Shown here in pieces: positions 50,627-60,065 of a stretch of DNA of 64,000 bases. Each line of letters begins with the position of its first letter. Position 1 is the stretch's first letter. The DNA is from JBAZLV01 sp964586075 (GTDB lineage Bacteria; Nitrospirota; UBA9217), in the NCBI GenBank assembly GCA_964586075.1, contig CAZPGZ010000003.1, positions 62,001 to 126,000 of the forward strand, given 5' to 3'. A model generated the notes under the pieces. It was given only the letters and a program-made list of their open reading frames with translations, searched no databases and was not told where the DNA came from. A program made the translations under genes and the position numbers.

Positions 50627-53467
50627 CTATTTCTTTTTGGATGTACAACGGTCCACAAGATACGCAATCGACTGGTAGCTGATCCCGCTGTGGACAGAGA
50701 GGCCGATTTCGCACGTCCTGTTGTTGGAATAGCCTCCCGCAGTAAACGGCGGCAGTGACGGTTTCAGGTCCGCAAGGGCGCTCGCGTTGAGCTCCGGATA
50801 GTTGAAACCCCGGTCACCGGCAAACCCGCAGCATCCGACCCGGGAGGGGATGACCACGGTATCGGCACATGCCTGTCCGACGATTTTAAACTTTTCCAGC
50901 TGCCCCATCTTGAGTGAAGAGCAGGGGACATGCAGCGCGATCGTTTCGTGCTGCTTCACGAAGTCCAGCTTATCCATCAGAAAAGTCACAATAAACTCCA
51001 CAGGCTCATACAACGTTGTGGCCGGATGGAATGTACGGCGCATGCGGTAGAGGCACGTACTGGTGTCACAGAGGATGGGATATTTCCCTCCCTCGTTTGC
51101 TTCGAGGAGCGCCTGTTCGAGTTCTGTACTTTTGTGGTCTGCCTGTTCGAAGAACCCTTTGCTTTCAAAAGGGGTCCCGCAGCAAAGGTTCTCAATGTTT
51201 TTCGGAAAAATGACGTCAAAACCGGCCTTATCAAGAACAGAACGCATTGCTTCGTAGACCGTCCGTGGGTCAGTATCTTTCTGCGCTGGGCCCATGGTTC
51301 GGGCAATGCAACTCGGGAAATAGACCACTTTATTCGGTGATCCCTTGCGCGCTGTTTCGAATGATCGCTTCGGCGCTCCGGTCGGCATCCAACTGGTCCA
51401 GAGCGGAATTCTGTTGCCGGACAGCAGGCGTACAGCCGTCGCGATTTTTCCCATGAGTGTTGTTCCGAGAATAGTGTGTATCGCATGCGTTGCCTTCAGT
51501 CCTGACCACAGCATACCGACGACCAAGGCATAATGATCCGCAACCCAGCGGGCGATGCTTTTGCTCAGCGCGGTATTCTGTTCGGACCGCAGAAACTCCG
51601 TAAAGTCACCGGTGTTGATCTCCACCGGACAGGCCGTGGCGCACATGCCGTCAGCAGCGCATGTTTGTTCGCCCAGATAGGAATACAGCTGCTTCAACTC
51701 TGCAAGACGCTCGGGGTCTTCGTGAGAAGCGGTCAACCGGGATATTTCACGGGACACGGTAATGCGCTGGCGCGGTGTGGTGGAAAGATTGCGCGACGGA
51801 CAGTGTGGTTCACAGAAGCCGCATTCAATGCACTTGTCCACCAGTTCATGGGTGGCCGGTAGCGGTTTAAGGTTCTCAATATACGACCGTGGGTTGTCAT
51901 TGATGACGGCGCCCGGGTTCAGGAGATTATGCGGGTCGAACGCTTTTTTAATGCGTTTCATCAGCTCATATGCCTTGTTCCCCCACTCGAATTCCACAAA
52001 TGGGGCCATGTTCCGTCCGGTGCCGTGTTCGGCTTTGAGCGATCCGTCATATTTTTTGACAACCATGTGGTTGACCTCTTCCATGAATTTTCGGTAACGT
52101 TCTACTTCTTCAGGAAAGCTGAAATCCGGAGTCAGGATAAAATGCAGATTGCCTTCGAGCGCGTGGCCGAAAATAATGCCTTCTTTATATCCGTACTTTT
52201 GCATGAGATCTTGCAGCTCAACGGTTCCCTTTGCGAGAGAATCGATCGGGAAGGCAATGTCCTCGAGAATCAAGGCCGTCCCGAGCTTGTGTGCCGCACC
52301 CGCAGACGGGATGAGGCCTTTCCGGATGTTCCACAACTGATCATATTCCCGGCTCACATCGGTGAAGACGATGGGGAATTTGGTCCGAACCGGCTGCAGC
52401 GCGTTTATTATGCGGTCTATTTGCTGGGCAAGTGAGTTTTTGTCCCCTGCCCGCGTTTCCACCAGCAGTGATGCTGTACCAGGATCAAGTTCTTTTAAAT
52501 ATGCAGGAACACCTTTTTTATCAGCCACGGATATCAAGGATGCATAGTCCATGAGCTCCACGGCGTATGCCAAGCCGCTTTTGCGGAGAATGATGGTGCC
52601 AGTGCAGGCCGATTCCACGCTGGGGAAAATAATAAGACTGCTTGCCTTATAAGGGTGCTCGATGACTGTCTTCAGGGTCAACCCCGCGATAAAAGCGAGT
52701 GTGCCTTCCGATCCTATCACCAGATGCATGATAATGTCGATGGAGTTGCTGAAATCGACAAATGCGTTCATGCTGTAGCCGGTTGTATTTTTGATTTTAT
52801 ATTTATCAATTATGCGCTGTCGAAGCTGAGGGTCTGCCTGGATTTCATCACGAATGCGTTCGATTTCCTGTACCAGGTCTTTATGGGTTTCGAGAAATGC
52901 CGAGCACGAGGAGGGGTCCGCCGTATCAAGCATGCTGCCGTCTGAAAACAGCATTTTCATGTGGTCCACTGTTTTATAAGCGGTTTGCGCCGTACCGCAG
53001 CACATGCCGCTGGAGTTGTTTGCTGCAATGCCGCCGATCATGCAGGCATTGATTGAGGAAGGGTCGGGACCGATTTTTCTGCCGAACGGCAGCAGCAGCG
53101 CATTTGCTTCAGCGCCGATAATGCCGGGTTCAAGCGCGATTTTTTCACCATGCTCAAGAATCCGGTAGTCACGCCATGCTCCTGCAAGGACTAAAAGCAC
53201 CGAATCGGAGACAGCCTGTCCGGACAGGCTGGTTCCGGCTGTACGGAAAGTTATCGGCACACGCAACGTGTTTGCGATGCCCAAAATCCGCGATACTTCA
53301 CCTACCGTCCGGACTTTAACGACTATTTTAGGGATGAGGCGATAAAAGCTGGCATTGGTCCCGAAAGCAAGTGTGCGCAGAGGGTCGGTAAAACAACGTG
53401 AAGCGGGGATAAAGGATGCTATTTCCTTGTGAAATTGCCGATACGTGCCGTCGAGACGACTATACAT
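50627..53467 (-). CDS. D-lactate dehydrogenase-like FAD/Fe-S fusion protein
   Basis: 946 residues from the ATG at 53467 (GAGGTGGG upstream). The N-terminal half is an FAD-binding PCMH-type domain with cap ('TAGTSLSGQAVSDSVLLVL', 'GGIAANNSSGMCCGT', 'GHALEGNLHFILT', 'KAEHGTGRNMAPFVEFEWG'). The C-terminal half has ferredoxin clusters ('CIECGFCEPHCPS', 'CAADGMCATACPVEI') and two CCG domains ('CCGTP', 'VGCCGFAGDRGF'). This GlcD-GlcF-in-one layout matches the Dld-II type of D-lactate dehydrogenase. Its N-terminal half is only distantly like the glcD product at 40.4 kb. Confidence 0.9.
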   Translation of the reverse strand: MYSRLDGTYRQFHKEIASFIPASRCFTDPLRTLAFGTNASFYRLIPKIVVKVRTVGEVSRILGIANTLRVPITFRTAGTSLSGQAVSDSVLLVLAGAWRDYRILEHGEKIALEPGIIGAEANALLLPFGRKIGPDPSSINACMIGGIAANNSSGMCCGTAQTAYKTVDHMKMLFSDGSMLDTADPSSCSAFLETHKDLVQEIERIRDEIQADPQLRQRIIDKYKIKNTTGYSMNAFVDFSNSIDIIMHLVIGSEGTLAFIAGLTLKTVIEHPYKASSLIIFPSVESACTGTIILRKSGLAYAVELMDYASLISVADKKGVPAYLKELDPGTASLLVETRAGDKNSLAQQIDRIINALQPVRTKFPIVFTDVSREYDQLWNIRKGLIPSAGAAHKLGTALILEDIAFPIDSLAKGTVELQDLMQKYGYKEGIIFGHALEGNLHFILTPDFSFPEEVERYRKFMEEVNHMVVKKYDGSLKAEHGTGRNMAPFVEFEWGNKAYELMKRIKKAFDPHNLLNPGAVINDNPRSYIENLKPLPATHELVDKCIECGFCEPHCPSRNLSTTPRQRITVSREISRLTASHEDPERLAELKQLYSYLGEQTCAADGMCATACPVEINTGDFTEFLRSEQNTALSKSIARWVADHYALVVGMLWSGLKATHAIHTILGTTLMGKIATAVRLLSGNRIPLWTSWMPTGAPKRSFETARKGSPNKVVYFPSCIARTMGPAQKDTDPRTVYEAMRSVLDKAGFDVIFPKNIENLCCGTPFESKGFFEQADHKSTELEQALLEANEGGKYPILCDTSTCLYRMRRTFHPATTLYEPVEFIVTFLMDKLDFVKQHETIALHVPCSSLKMGQLEKFKIVGQACADTVVIPSRVGCCGFAGDRGFNYPELNASALADLKPSLPPFTAGGYSNNRTCEIGLSVHSGISYQSIAYLVDRCTSKKK

Positions 53468-53661
53468 AGACCCACCTCGCTCAATATTCCTGCATTGCAT
53501 GCTGCGCGTCTATTTTTCAGGAACACAATATAAGTCCTTTTCGGAGGATATTGCTGAACATAGTCTCAAGTATAACACGTTCTGAAAAAATTGATGGGAA
53601 CCACAGAGGACAAGCAGAAGTCAGCAGTTCGGTAAGGGAGCATTTCCAGGATAGAGGAATA

Positions 53662-54813
53662 CTACTTTAACATCTTGAGAGCCCATCCTTTGCCTACGAT
53701 AATAGCTCCACGGGGGCAGAATTCCTGGCAGCAAAAGCAGCGAATACAGTCGCGGTACTGTATTTCCAGCCTTTTTCCCACTAGGCTGATTGCTTCCTGG
53801 GGGCAGTGGGCCAGGCAAATGCCGCACTGGGGGCATCGTCCGTGGTTGATCACCGGTTTCGTGGTAAAAGCTTTTTTGAGTGTGCGCCGGAGCCACTCCG
53901 GGAGAGGCCATTCAGTGTGCATTGCCTGCGGGAGACGGAAGTTCTTAATTGCCACGCGCGCAGGGGACTCACCTCGTATCATGATCTGGTCAGGATCCGT
54001 TTGTCCGACGCCTGATGCGGCCGCGGTCCGTATGATGGGCAAGCTTTTCGGATCAATTCCCGCTACCAGCGCGGACACCACGTCCAGGGCGACCGCGTCT
54101 TGACCGGCGAGCACAACGCCTACCAGCCTGGGGTCGCCGCTGCCCGGGCCATTTCCTTCCATGCCGATTACGGCGTCCATGATCGAAAGACGCGGCTTGA
54201 ACAGGGCGTACAGCTCTACAATCATCTGCATAAAAAAATCGTGATTTATGCCTGCATTGAAATGCCATTGTACTTTGCGCTTTCCCGGAACACAGCCGAA
54301 GAGATTCTTGACAGCGCCGGTTATTGTTGTCATCCCGTGCGTCTTGAACTTTGGCAGGTTGATGATGGCATCTGCTTCGTAAGCACTTCGCGAAACTTCG
54401 AACCGTTGAAAACGACCTGTATTTTTGACGGTGATTGTTTCATCAAAATCCGCAAGCGCAGCGTTCTCTTCACGAAGAACATCCATAATCCCGGATTTTT
54501 CGCAGACTTTCTTGAGATCACCAAAACCGGGGCTGTCTCCAACCATAACGATGCCTTCTGCTTCGTGGACAAGACGGATGACAGCCCGTACAATTTCCGG
54601 ATGCGTGGTGACTGCTTCCTCCGGGCGGTTGGCTTTCAGGAGATTCGGCTTGAGAAGCACCTGCTCCCCCGGTTTTATGAACGCCTGCATGCCACCGAGC
54701 AGGTCCACCGCCTGCCGGACAGCAGACAGGGTTTTTTCGCGCCCATAATCAGGACATCGTACAATCGAAATTTCTGATTGCGTGCTTGCCTTCTTATTTT
54801 TCTTGGCCGTCAA
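53662..54813 (-). CDS. DUF362 protein with two [4Fe-4S] clusters
   Basis: 383 residues; TTG start at 54813 with GGGGAG upstream. The DUF362 domain (about 15-310) contains 'VLLKPNLLKA', 'TTHPEIVRAVIRL', 'INLPKFKTHGMTTITGAVKNLFG' and 'DAVIGMEGNGPGSGDPR'. The C-terminus has two clusters, 'CPQCGICLAHCP' and 'CIRCFCCQEFCP'. Probably a cytoplasmic redox protein in an anaerobe. It lies next to the lactate dehydrogenase on the same strand. Confidence 0.9.
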   Translation of the reverse strand: MTAKKNKKASTQSEISIVRCPDYGREKTLSAVRQAVDLLGGMQAFIKPGEQVLLKPNLLKANRPEEAVTTHPEIVRAVIRLVHEAEGIVMVGDSPGFGDLKKVCEKSGIMDVLREENAALADFDETITVKNTGRFQRFEVSRSAYEADAIINLPKFKTHGMTTITGAVKNLFGCVPGKRKVQWHFNAGINHDFFMQMIVELYALFKPRLSIMDAVIGMEGNGPGSGDPRLVGVVLAGQDAVALDVVSALVAGIDPKSLPIIRTAAASGVGQTDPDQIMIRGESPARVAIKNFRLPQAMHTEWPLPEWLRRTLKKAFTTKPVINHGRCPQCGICLAHCPQEAISLVGKRLEIQYRDCIRCFCCQEFCPRGAIIVGKGWALKMLK

Positions 54814-54923
54814 ACAGTTCTCCCCGTTCCTTTGATAAGCTTTTTAGCTCCGCATTGCATTCAACTTTATGCGTTCAATCGTGTCTTACGAATATATTGG
54901 ATCGTGTGAAGGAACAGGACATA

Positions 54924-55163
54924 ATGCGTATACATTATAGTAATGCCCTCAGCTTTTTCGAGCGGCTGCTTTGTAAAACCGGAAGCTTTCTCGGCCCTTT
55001 CTGGGGCGCAGTTTTGATTTCTCTGAGCACCGGATTAGCGATATGGGTGACCGGAGTGTTTATGAAGCAGTACAAAGCTGAAGCCATACTCAGAAATCGG
55101 ACGCTAGGAGGAACGGATGCGTCCTGGCCAAAAAACAGAGGCCGTTTTCATGAGTTTTTTTGA
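54924..55163 (+). CDS. Small membrane protein candidate
   Basis: 79 codons with AAGGAA nine bases upstream. One strong membrane segment, 'FWGAVLISLSTGLAIWVTGVF', spans about residues 26-46. Its 3' end overlaps panE on the other strand by 16 bases. No family is recognised, and it may not be a real gene. Confidence 0.4.
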   Translation: MRIHYSNALSFFERLLCKTGSFLGPFWGAVLISLSTGLAIWVTGVFMKQYKAEAILRNRTLGGTDASWPKNRGRFHEFF

Positions 55164-56104
55164 ATAGCAGTATAGAGTTCCTCTGTCACAGGTGTTTTTA
55201 CGCCGTATTTTTTCCCTAACCGAAGAATTGTCTCACCGAATAAGTCTCCCTCATTCTTCTTTCCTGCCTGTTCCAGGTCGCGCTGATAGGAAGATTTTGA
55301 TTCATAGGGAAAGGTGCGTGCCTTGTCAAGATTTTCCGTGATAGTAGATTCGCGGAATTCCACGCCTTCAAACCGTGCTATTGCGATCAGTTCATTCATA
55401 ACACCGCTGACTTTGTCCTTGTATTCAGGTGTTTCCATTATCTTGCCGAAGGTCGCTCCATACCGGCCGGTTACCAGCGCAAAAGGAGCTATAAAAAGAT
55501 ATTTTTTCCAGATTGCGGGAAAAGCATTATCAGTCCATTTGCAACTGATGTTTGCGTTCTTAAAGAGGTCAATAATATTCTGCGGGACAATATCCGGATG
55601 TGCGGGATCCTTCCCGAATATGATCGTACCGACAGGACCTTTCTGTGTGACGGTGCCTGGTTTCACAATATTCGAAAACACGTAGACGCATGCTGGAAAC
55701 ACGATTCCGGCAGTCAGTATTTTCCTGATCCGCTGATGAATGTCTACACCGTTCAGCATCGGGATGATCATGGTGTCTGCTTGTACCTGTTGCGCGACGG
55801 TTTTGACAGTCTCGTCGAGATCATAGCTTTTTACAGCGAGGAAAATAAGATCGATTGGCGGAAGCTCGCTGAAATGTTCCACTGCTCCGGTCGGTTTACA
55901 TACCAGTCCCGAGCGGTCATGCATATTCAGGATCAATCCGTTTTTCCTGATTTCCTGCAGATGCGTGCCTCTGCCGAGAAAATAAATTTCATGGTCTTTG
56001 TCATTTTGTTCAGCGATTTTGTTTGCGATGAGACCCCCAAAATAGCCTCCGACTCCGCCGACTCCATAAACACAGATTCGTTTCAATTCTTTTTTCTCAC
56101 TCAT
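55148..56104 (-). CDS. panE: 2-dehydropantoate 2-reductase (ApbA/PanE)
   Basis: 318 residues; the NADPH motif 'VYGVGGVGGYFGGLIA' and 'AVKSYDLDETV' are family marks, and 'WKKYLFIAPFALVTGRYGATFG' is the conserved second-domain segment. It makes pantoate for coenzyme A synthesis; some homologues act on other 2-oxoacids. GGAGG precedes the ATG. Confidence 0.9.
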   Translation of the reverse strand: MSEKKELKRICVYGVGGVGGYFGGLIANKIAEQNDKDHEIYFLGRGTHLQEIRKNGLILNMHDRSGLVCKPTGAVEHFSELPPIDLIFLAVKSYDLDETVKTVAQQVQADTMIIPMLNGVDIHQRIRKILTAGIVFPACVYVFSNIVKPGTVTQKGPVGTIIFGKDPAHPDIVPQNIIDLFKNANISCKWTDNAFPAIWKKYLFIAPFALVTGRYGATFGKIMETPEYKDKVSGVMNELIAIARFEGVEFRESTITENLDKARTFPYESKSSYQRDLEQAGKKNEGDLFGETILRLGKKYGVKTPVTEELYTAIQKNS

Positions 56105-56541
56105 GCAGTGCCTCCCCGGAAAAAACTGTGGATTTCTGAGATAGATTACCGTGGAATGAACAAAATATCAAGTCCAATACGTCTCTTGTCAGGATCAATC
56201 TGTACTTTCGGATAGCCGCTCCTGCAATGACATCGCCACGCATTTTGATGTTTGCGCCGTGCAATAGGAGCGAAAAACACAAAAAACAACTTTCCTTTGG
56301 CGGAACAAACAAATGAACAATTTAATGCTAAATTTACTTGATTTTTTCAGAAAAGGTATTATAATTTGAAAAATTCGCAGTTGTAAAGCACTTGGTTTTT
56401 CATCAATTGATGCAAAAAGTACTTGGTGAAAACCTTTTTGCCGGTGCAGTATAAAAGTACGAAGTGCGCTTTTTTCATAATTATCGTATTGCAAGCGCAC
56501 TGTTGTTATATCCAAATCTTAGGAAGAAAGGGGGGAAAATA

Positions 56542-56718
56542 ATGAAAAAGATTTCTGCAATCATAGCAGCTCTTGCAGTTGTTGCGGTTTTTGCTTTAGT
56601 GGGTTGCCAGCAGCAGGCTCCTGCTCCAGCAACAAAGTCGGCAGTAACGTCCACCGTTACCTCGACAGCAACAGCAACAGCACCTGCAGCAGCACCGGCA
56701 GCACCCGTAAAGAAGTAA
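56542..56718 (+). CDS. Very small alanine/proline/threonine-rich lipoprotein
   Basis: 58 residues from the ATG at 56542, with a G-rich Shine-Dalgarno; the open frame further up is not conserved. Signal peptide with lipobox LVGC, then low-complexity Ala/Thr/Pro. It could be a small envelope or cell-wall-associated lipoprotein, as the composition suggests. It has its own terminator. Confidence 0.7.
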   Translation: MKKISAIIAALAVVAVFALVGCQQQAPAPATKSAVTSTVTSTATATAPAAAPAAPVKK

Positions 56719-56746
56719 TTATTTTTCTTGCAGGTCAAAACACGTA

Positions 56747-56782
56747 AGGCCCTTCGGCAGATCCGGAGGGCCTATTTTTTTT
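56747..56782 (+). terminator. Rho-independent terminator
   Basis: AGGCCCTTCGG (56747-56757) pairs with 56763-56773 with one G-U pair, followed by a T-run. Confidence 0.9.
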
Positions 56783-56894
56783 GTGGTAAATTCCAGATTT
56801 TTTCTGTTCACTCCTGCGAATATAAACGGCAACGATGCTGATTCTCCGTCCGATACACTATGCCCCTCCGCAGCAGAAGCTGCCTGCTTCAGGA

Positions 56895-59021
56895 TTAAAA
56901 TTTATACGCTGCGGAAAGAAACACAACGTTTGCATGGTAGTTTGGATTTGCATATGCGCCTGTTAGAAATGCACCATTGGTGCCGGTTGTTGCCGGTACG
57001 TTTATATAACCATCCCAGGAAGCATCGTTATACGTATAACTTTCATAAGCATATCCCAAAACCATGGTCAGCGGCTTCCAGGGAGTATATTTCAACTTTA
57101 CCATGATAGATCTCAGCGTATAGTCATCCCAAGCGCCCAGATCTATGTTGTCGTTTGTGCGCGTCCCGGCGGGTGTGCCTGCAGCAAGCGCTGCAGCATT
57201 CAGATAGGTTAGGTCAACACTTCCGTTGGATTTTGTATTATTGTATTGGACCTGCAGGGTGAGCTTTTTAGGTACGAGAAGAACCTCGGCGCTCACCCCG
57301 TATGAAAAAGTCCCGTCTTTGATTCTCGCGTCCCAGTTGTAATTGTTGGCATCCTGTGTCGCTCCGTTGGGGTCCGCTCCTGCCGCAGCTGCAAACCTCC
57401 TCTGAAATTGATAGGACTTGGTGTTTTCGTAATCGACATAGGCATTTACTTGAATATTGGCGCCTATGGTATAGCCGGCATCCACATTTGCCACATGACT
57501 AGTGCGTCTTCTGAGACCCAGCATCGTGTCTTGATATGCCGCAAACTTATACTTGTACCCGAGATTTATATCGAGTTTGTCCAGTGGATAGATATCAAGA
57601 GAGGCTTTGTATATATCTCTGGACTGCTCCGTTGCATCGAATCTGCTGATGAATGATGCAATGGCGTTTTCCGTGGTTTGATCAGCAGCGTACATTTTGT
57701 TGAGTACCCCATGATCGGCATTGCGCTCCAGGTGTTCATAGCCGACTTTGGGGGTTATCAGGTCTGACCCCCGCCATTTGAGTTCGGTCATATAGCAATT
57801 GTCTCTTGTCTCCGGTATATCACCGCGCATTCGGTCGGTTATAACATAACGATAGCCTGTTTGCAGATGGAACTGTGAGGGGAGCTTTATTCCCAGATTG
57901 ATACCGGCAGTATTTTTGTGATAACTGAACAGTTGGTTTGTAAATGGGAGGCCTCCTGCAAAGCCGGCATCTGTTGTTGTTATCTGGTCCGATGCATTGT
58001 GCCGTTCATAGTACTTGTAGTGAATATTTGCTGTGAGAAAAGATACCGGGTTTGAGGTCAGAACAGCCTGGTAATTCTGGGTATCTACTTGACCATGGAA
58101 CAGCGCGCTGCTCAGTGTAATGGCCTGTACGGCGGTAGATACATATGAAGAGAACAGGTCCGCCTCAGATGTCGCCCTGGATATCGCAAGGTTTACATTC
58201 AGTTTACTGTTAAGCGGTAATTGGGCACCTCCCCGAAAGGCAATTTTATAATATTGGTTGCTTGGTGGGAGATTCATGGCATCACCGTTTGGTTGCGGCC
58301 CGACAGGATTGTTGAAAAATAATATGTGATTTGCATTGTCGAATGTGCTGTATTCGCCGCTCAAGGATGCAAAAAAAGGCTTTGTAGCATACCCGATTTC
58401 TGCGCGAACCATGTCCGTTGTATAATCCACGGGCTGGGGGAGTTCAATAGCAATTCCGCCCGGAGTCGTACCGGCGGCTGAGGTAGGTATTGTGCCGGTC
58501 CTTTCCTCACGAGAGGCAGTAATGCTGAAATAGAACGGTTTTGGCATTTGGATGGTAAGACCGCCTTCACTGGTTTTTCTTTTAATAAGGTAATCAAAGT
58601 GTGCCCATCCGGATGTGTCCGCAGTTGGCAACGCTGAGATTGTCAAGTTATTGCCTCCGACACCGGTATAAAACGTTTTTGCATCGAAGGTGAAATTGTG
58701 GGGGATTTCATCGTAATCCAAATAGAATTTGAATTTTCCGTACATGCCGCCGTCAATCCGGTAGTGCTGTGTGCTATAGCCGATGTCTGAAGCCGTTCCT
58801 TGCAAAAAGAAGTCATCAGAATCAAACTTCAGACGAAAGCCGCCGTACAGGTCGTTTTTTCTGATGTCGCGGTACTCATTAAACTTTGCCTTGTCTCCGG
58901 ATTCGTTAGTAATGACGCCGGTGGCATTCATTTCTCCTTCAAAAGTGCCGTCCGCTGCGAGGGTGGGGAAGGCCTGCAGAAAGATCATCCCCAACGTCAA
59001 AAGAATTCGTTTTGACTTCAT
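56895..59021 (-). CDS. MtrB/PioB-type outer-membrane barrel
   Basis: 708 residues; signal peptide ending 'LAADG', then many beta strands and a final Phe ('FLSAAYKF'). The size and adjacency to a decaheme cytochrome fit an MtrB/PioB porin that holds the cytochrome in the outer membrane so electrons cross it. The N-terminal CxxC of Shewanella MtrB is not visible. No outer MtrC-like cytochrome is encoded nearby. Confidence 0.85.
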   Translation of the reverse strand: MKSKRILLTLGMIFLQAFPTLAADGTFEGEMNATGVITNESGDKAKFNEYRDIRKNDLYGGFRLKFDSDDFFLQGTASDIGYSTQHYRIDGGMYGKFKFYLDYDEIPHNFTFDAKTFYTGVGGNNLTISALPTADTSGWAHFDYLIKRKTSEGGLTIQMPKPFYFSITASREERTGTIPTSAAGTTPGGIAIELPQPVDYTTDMVRAEIGYATKPFFASLSGEYSTFDNANHILFFNNPVGPQPNGDAMNLPPSNQYYKIAFRGGAQLPLNSKLNVNLAISRATSEADLFSSYVSTAVQAITLSSALFHGQVDTQNYQAVLTSNPVSFLTANIHYKYYERHNASDQITTTDAGFAGGLPFTNQLFSYHKNTAGINLGIKLPSQFHLQTGYRYVITDRMRGDIPETRDNCYMTELKWRGSDLITPKVGYEHLERNADHGVLNKMYAADQTTENAIASFISRFDATEQSRDIYKASLDIYPLDKLDINLGYKYKFAAYQDTMLGLRRRTSHVANVDAGYTIGANIQVNAYVDYENTKSYQFQRRFAAAAGADPNGATQDANNYNWDARIKDGTFSYGVSAEVLLVPKKLTLQVQYNNTKSNGSVDLTYLNAAALAAGTPAGTRTNDNIDLGAWDDYTLRSIMVKLKYTPWKPLTMVLGYAYESYTYNDASWDGYINVPATTGTNGAFLTGAYANPNYHANVVFLSAAYKF

Positions 59022-59033
59022 GGCGCGTTCCCC

Positions 59034-60023
59034 CTATCTCACAAAATGCAGTCCTCGTGCAGAAGGACCGTTGCTGCCGTGTATCGTCGAATGACAGTTC
59101 AGGCAGCTTCGTGCAATCAGCCTGTTTTTCCCGCTGGTTGCAGCTCCTGGAAAAGTTTCAAATGACGTGTACGGCGTGCTCGGGTGCTGGGTCCACTCGT
59201 GGCAATTCTGGCAGAGCAGAGGCGTTCTGGACGTCAACAATTTTGAATGGTTGCTGCCGTGAGGCGTATGACAATTCAGGCAGTTCTCCTCCACGGGCGG
59301 ATGCTCCCACATAAAAGGGCCTCTTTTTTCCGCATGACACTTATAGCAAAGTTCATTTACGGAATCCGCTTTTACCATTTTTTTGCCGAATTCTCCATGG
59401 GTGTTGTGACAGCTCGAGCACCTGATTTTGCCTTCTTTGATAGGATGATGCGATTGTCTGAACGATTGAGCCCGGATGTCTTTATGGCATTCAAAGCACA
59501 GGACTGACTGGTCGGCCTTGAGGTATTTCGGATTGCGGCCGTGTACCGTATGGCAGTCACTACAGGCCACATTTTCATTTTTATGTCTGCTCATATTCCA
59601 GGAAGCCAGGTTTTTTGTTTCTTCATGACAGGACAGACATTTTGCAGACTTTGTCTGCTGGTCCGTTTTTTTGCCGAAATCGAATATATCCACTCCGCGC
59701 CCGCCGCCTTTTTCCACATGTTTTGCACCGGGGCCGTGGCAGGTTTCGCAGGCTTCTTTGTACTCCGGCCCCTGTACATCTTTCTTTGCGTGGATTGTTC
59801 TGGCGTAACTTGCATACTGGTTTTCATGACATCCCTTGCAGGTTGCAGCTCCGATGTATTCTTTCTGATTGTCCGCTATTGCGGTTTTAGGGGCAGCAGC
59901 GTCGGTTTGAGCAAAAAAAGCGGCTGGTGCGGCGGATACCATCACAGTGGTGCTGAATGCCAGGGTAAGCGAGAGCAGCAGTGCAAAAAAAATCAAGAAC
60001 AGAAAAATACGTTTGTCCCCCAT
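59034..60023 (-). CDS. Decaheme c-type cytochrome, DmsE/MtrA-like
   Basis: 329 residues with a signal peptide and exactly ten CxxCH motifs (CKGCH, CETCH, CLSCH, CSDCH, CFECH, CSSCH, CYKCH, CLNCH, CQNCH, CLNCH). This is the count and size of MtrA/DmsE periplasmic decahemes that insert into MtrB barrels. GAGGAGG precedes the ATG. It lies upstream of the barrel gene by 12 bases, so the two are surely cotranscribed. Confidence 0.95.
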   Translation of the reverse strand: MGDKRIFLFLIFFALLLSLTLAFSTTVMVSAAPAAFFAQTDAAAPKTAIADNQKEYIGAATCKGCHENQYASYARTIHAKKDVQGPEYKEACETCHGPGAKHVEKGGGRGVDIFDFGKKTDQQTKSAKCLSCHEETKNLASWNMSRHKNENVACSDCHTVHGRNPKYLKADQSVLCFECHKDIRAQSFRQSHHPIKEGKIRCSSCHNTHGEFGKKMVKADSVNELCYKCHAEKRGPFMWEHPPVEENCLNCHTPHGSNHSKLLTSRTPLLCQNCHEWTQHPSTPYTSFETFPGAATSGKNRLIARSCLNCHSTIHGSNGPSARGLHFVR

Positions 60024-60065
60024 GGAATGCCTCCTCAGGAACGGAATCAGAAACGGATAGTCGGT

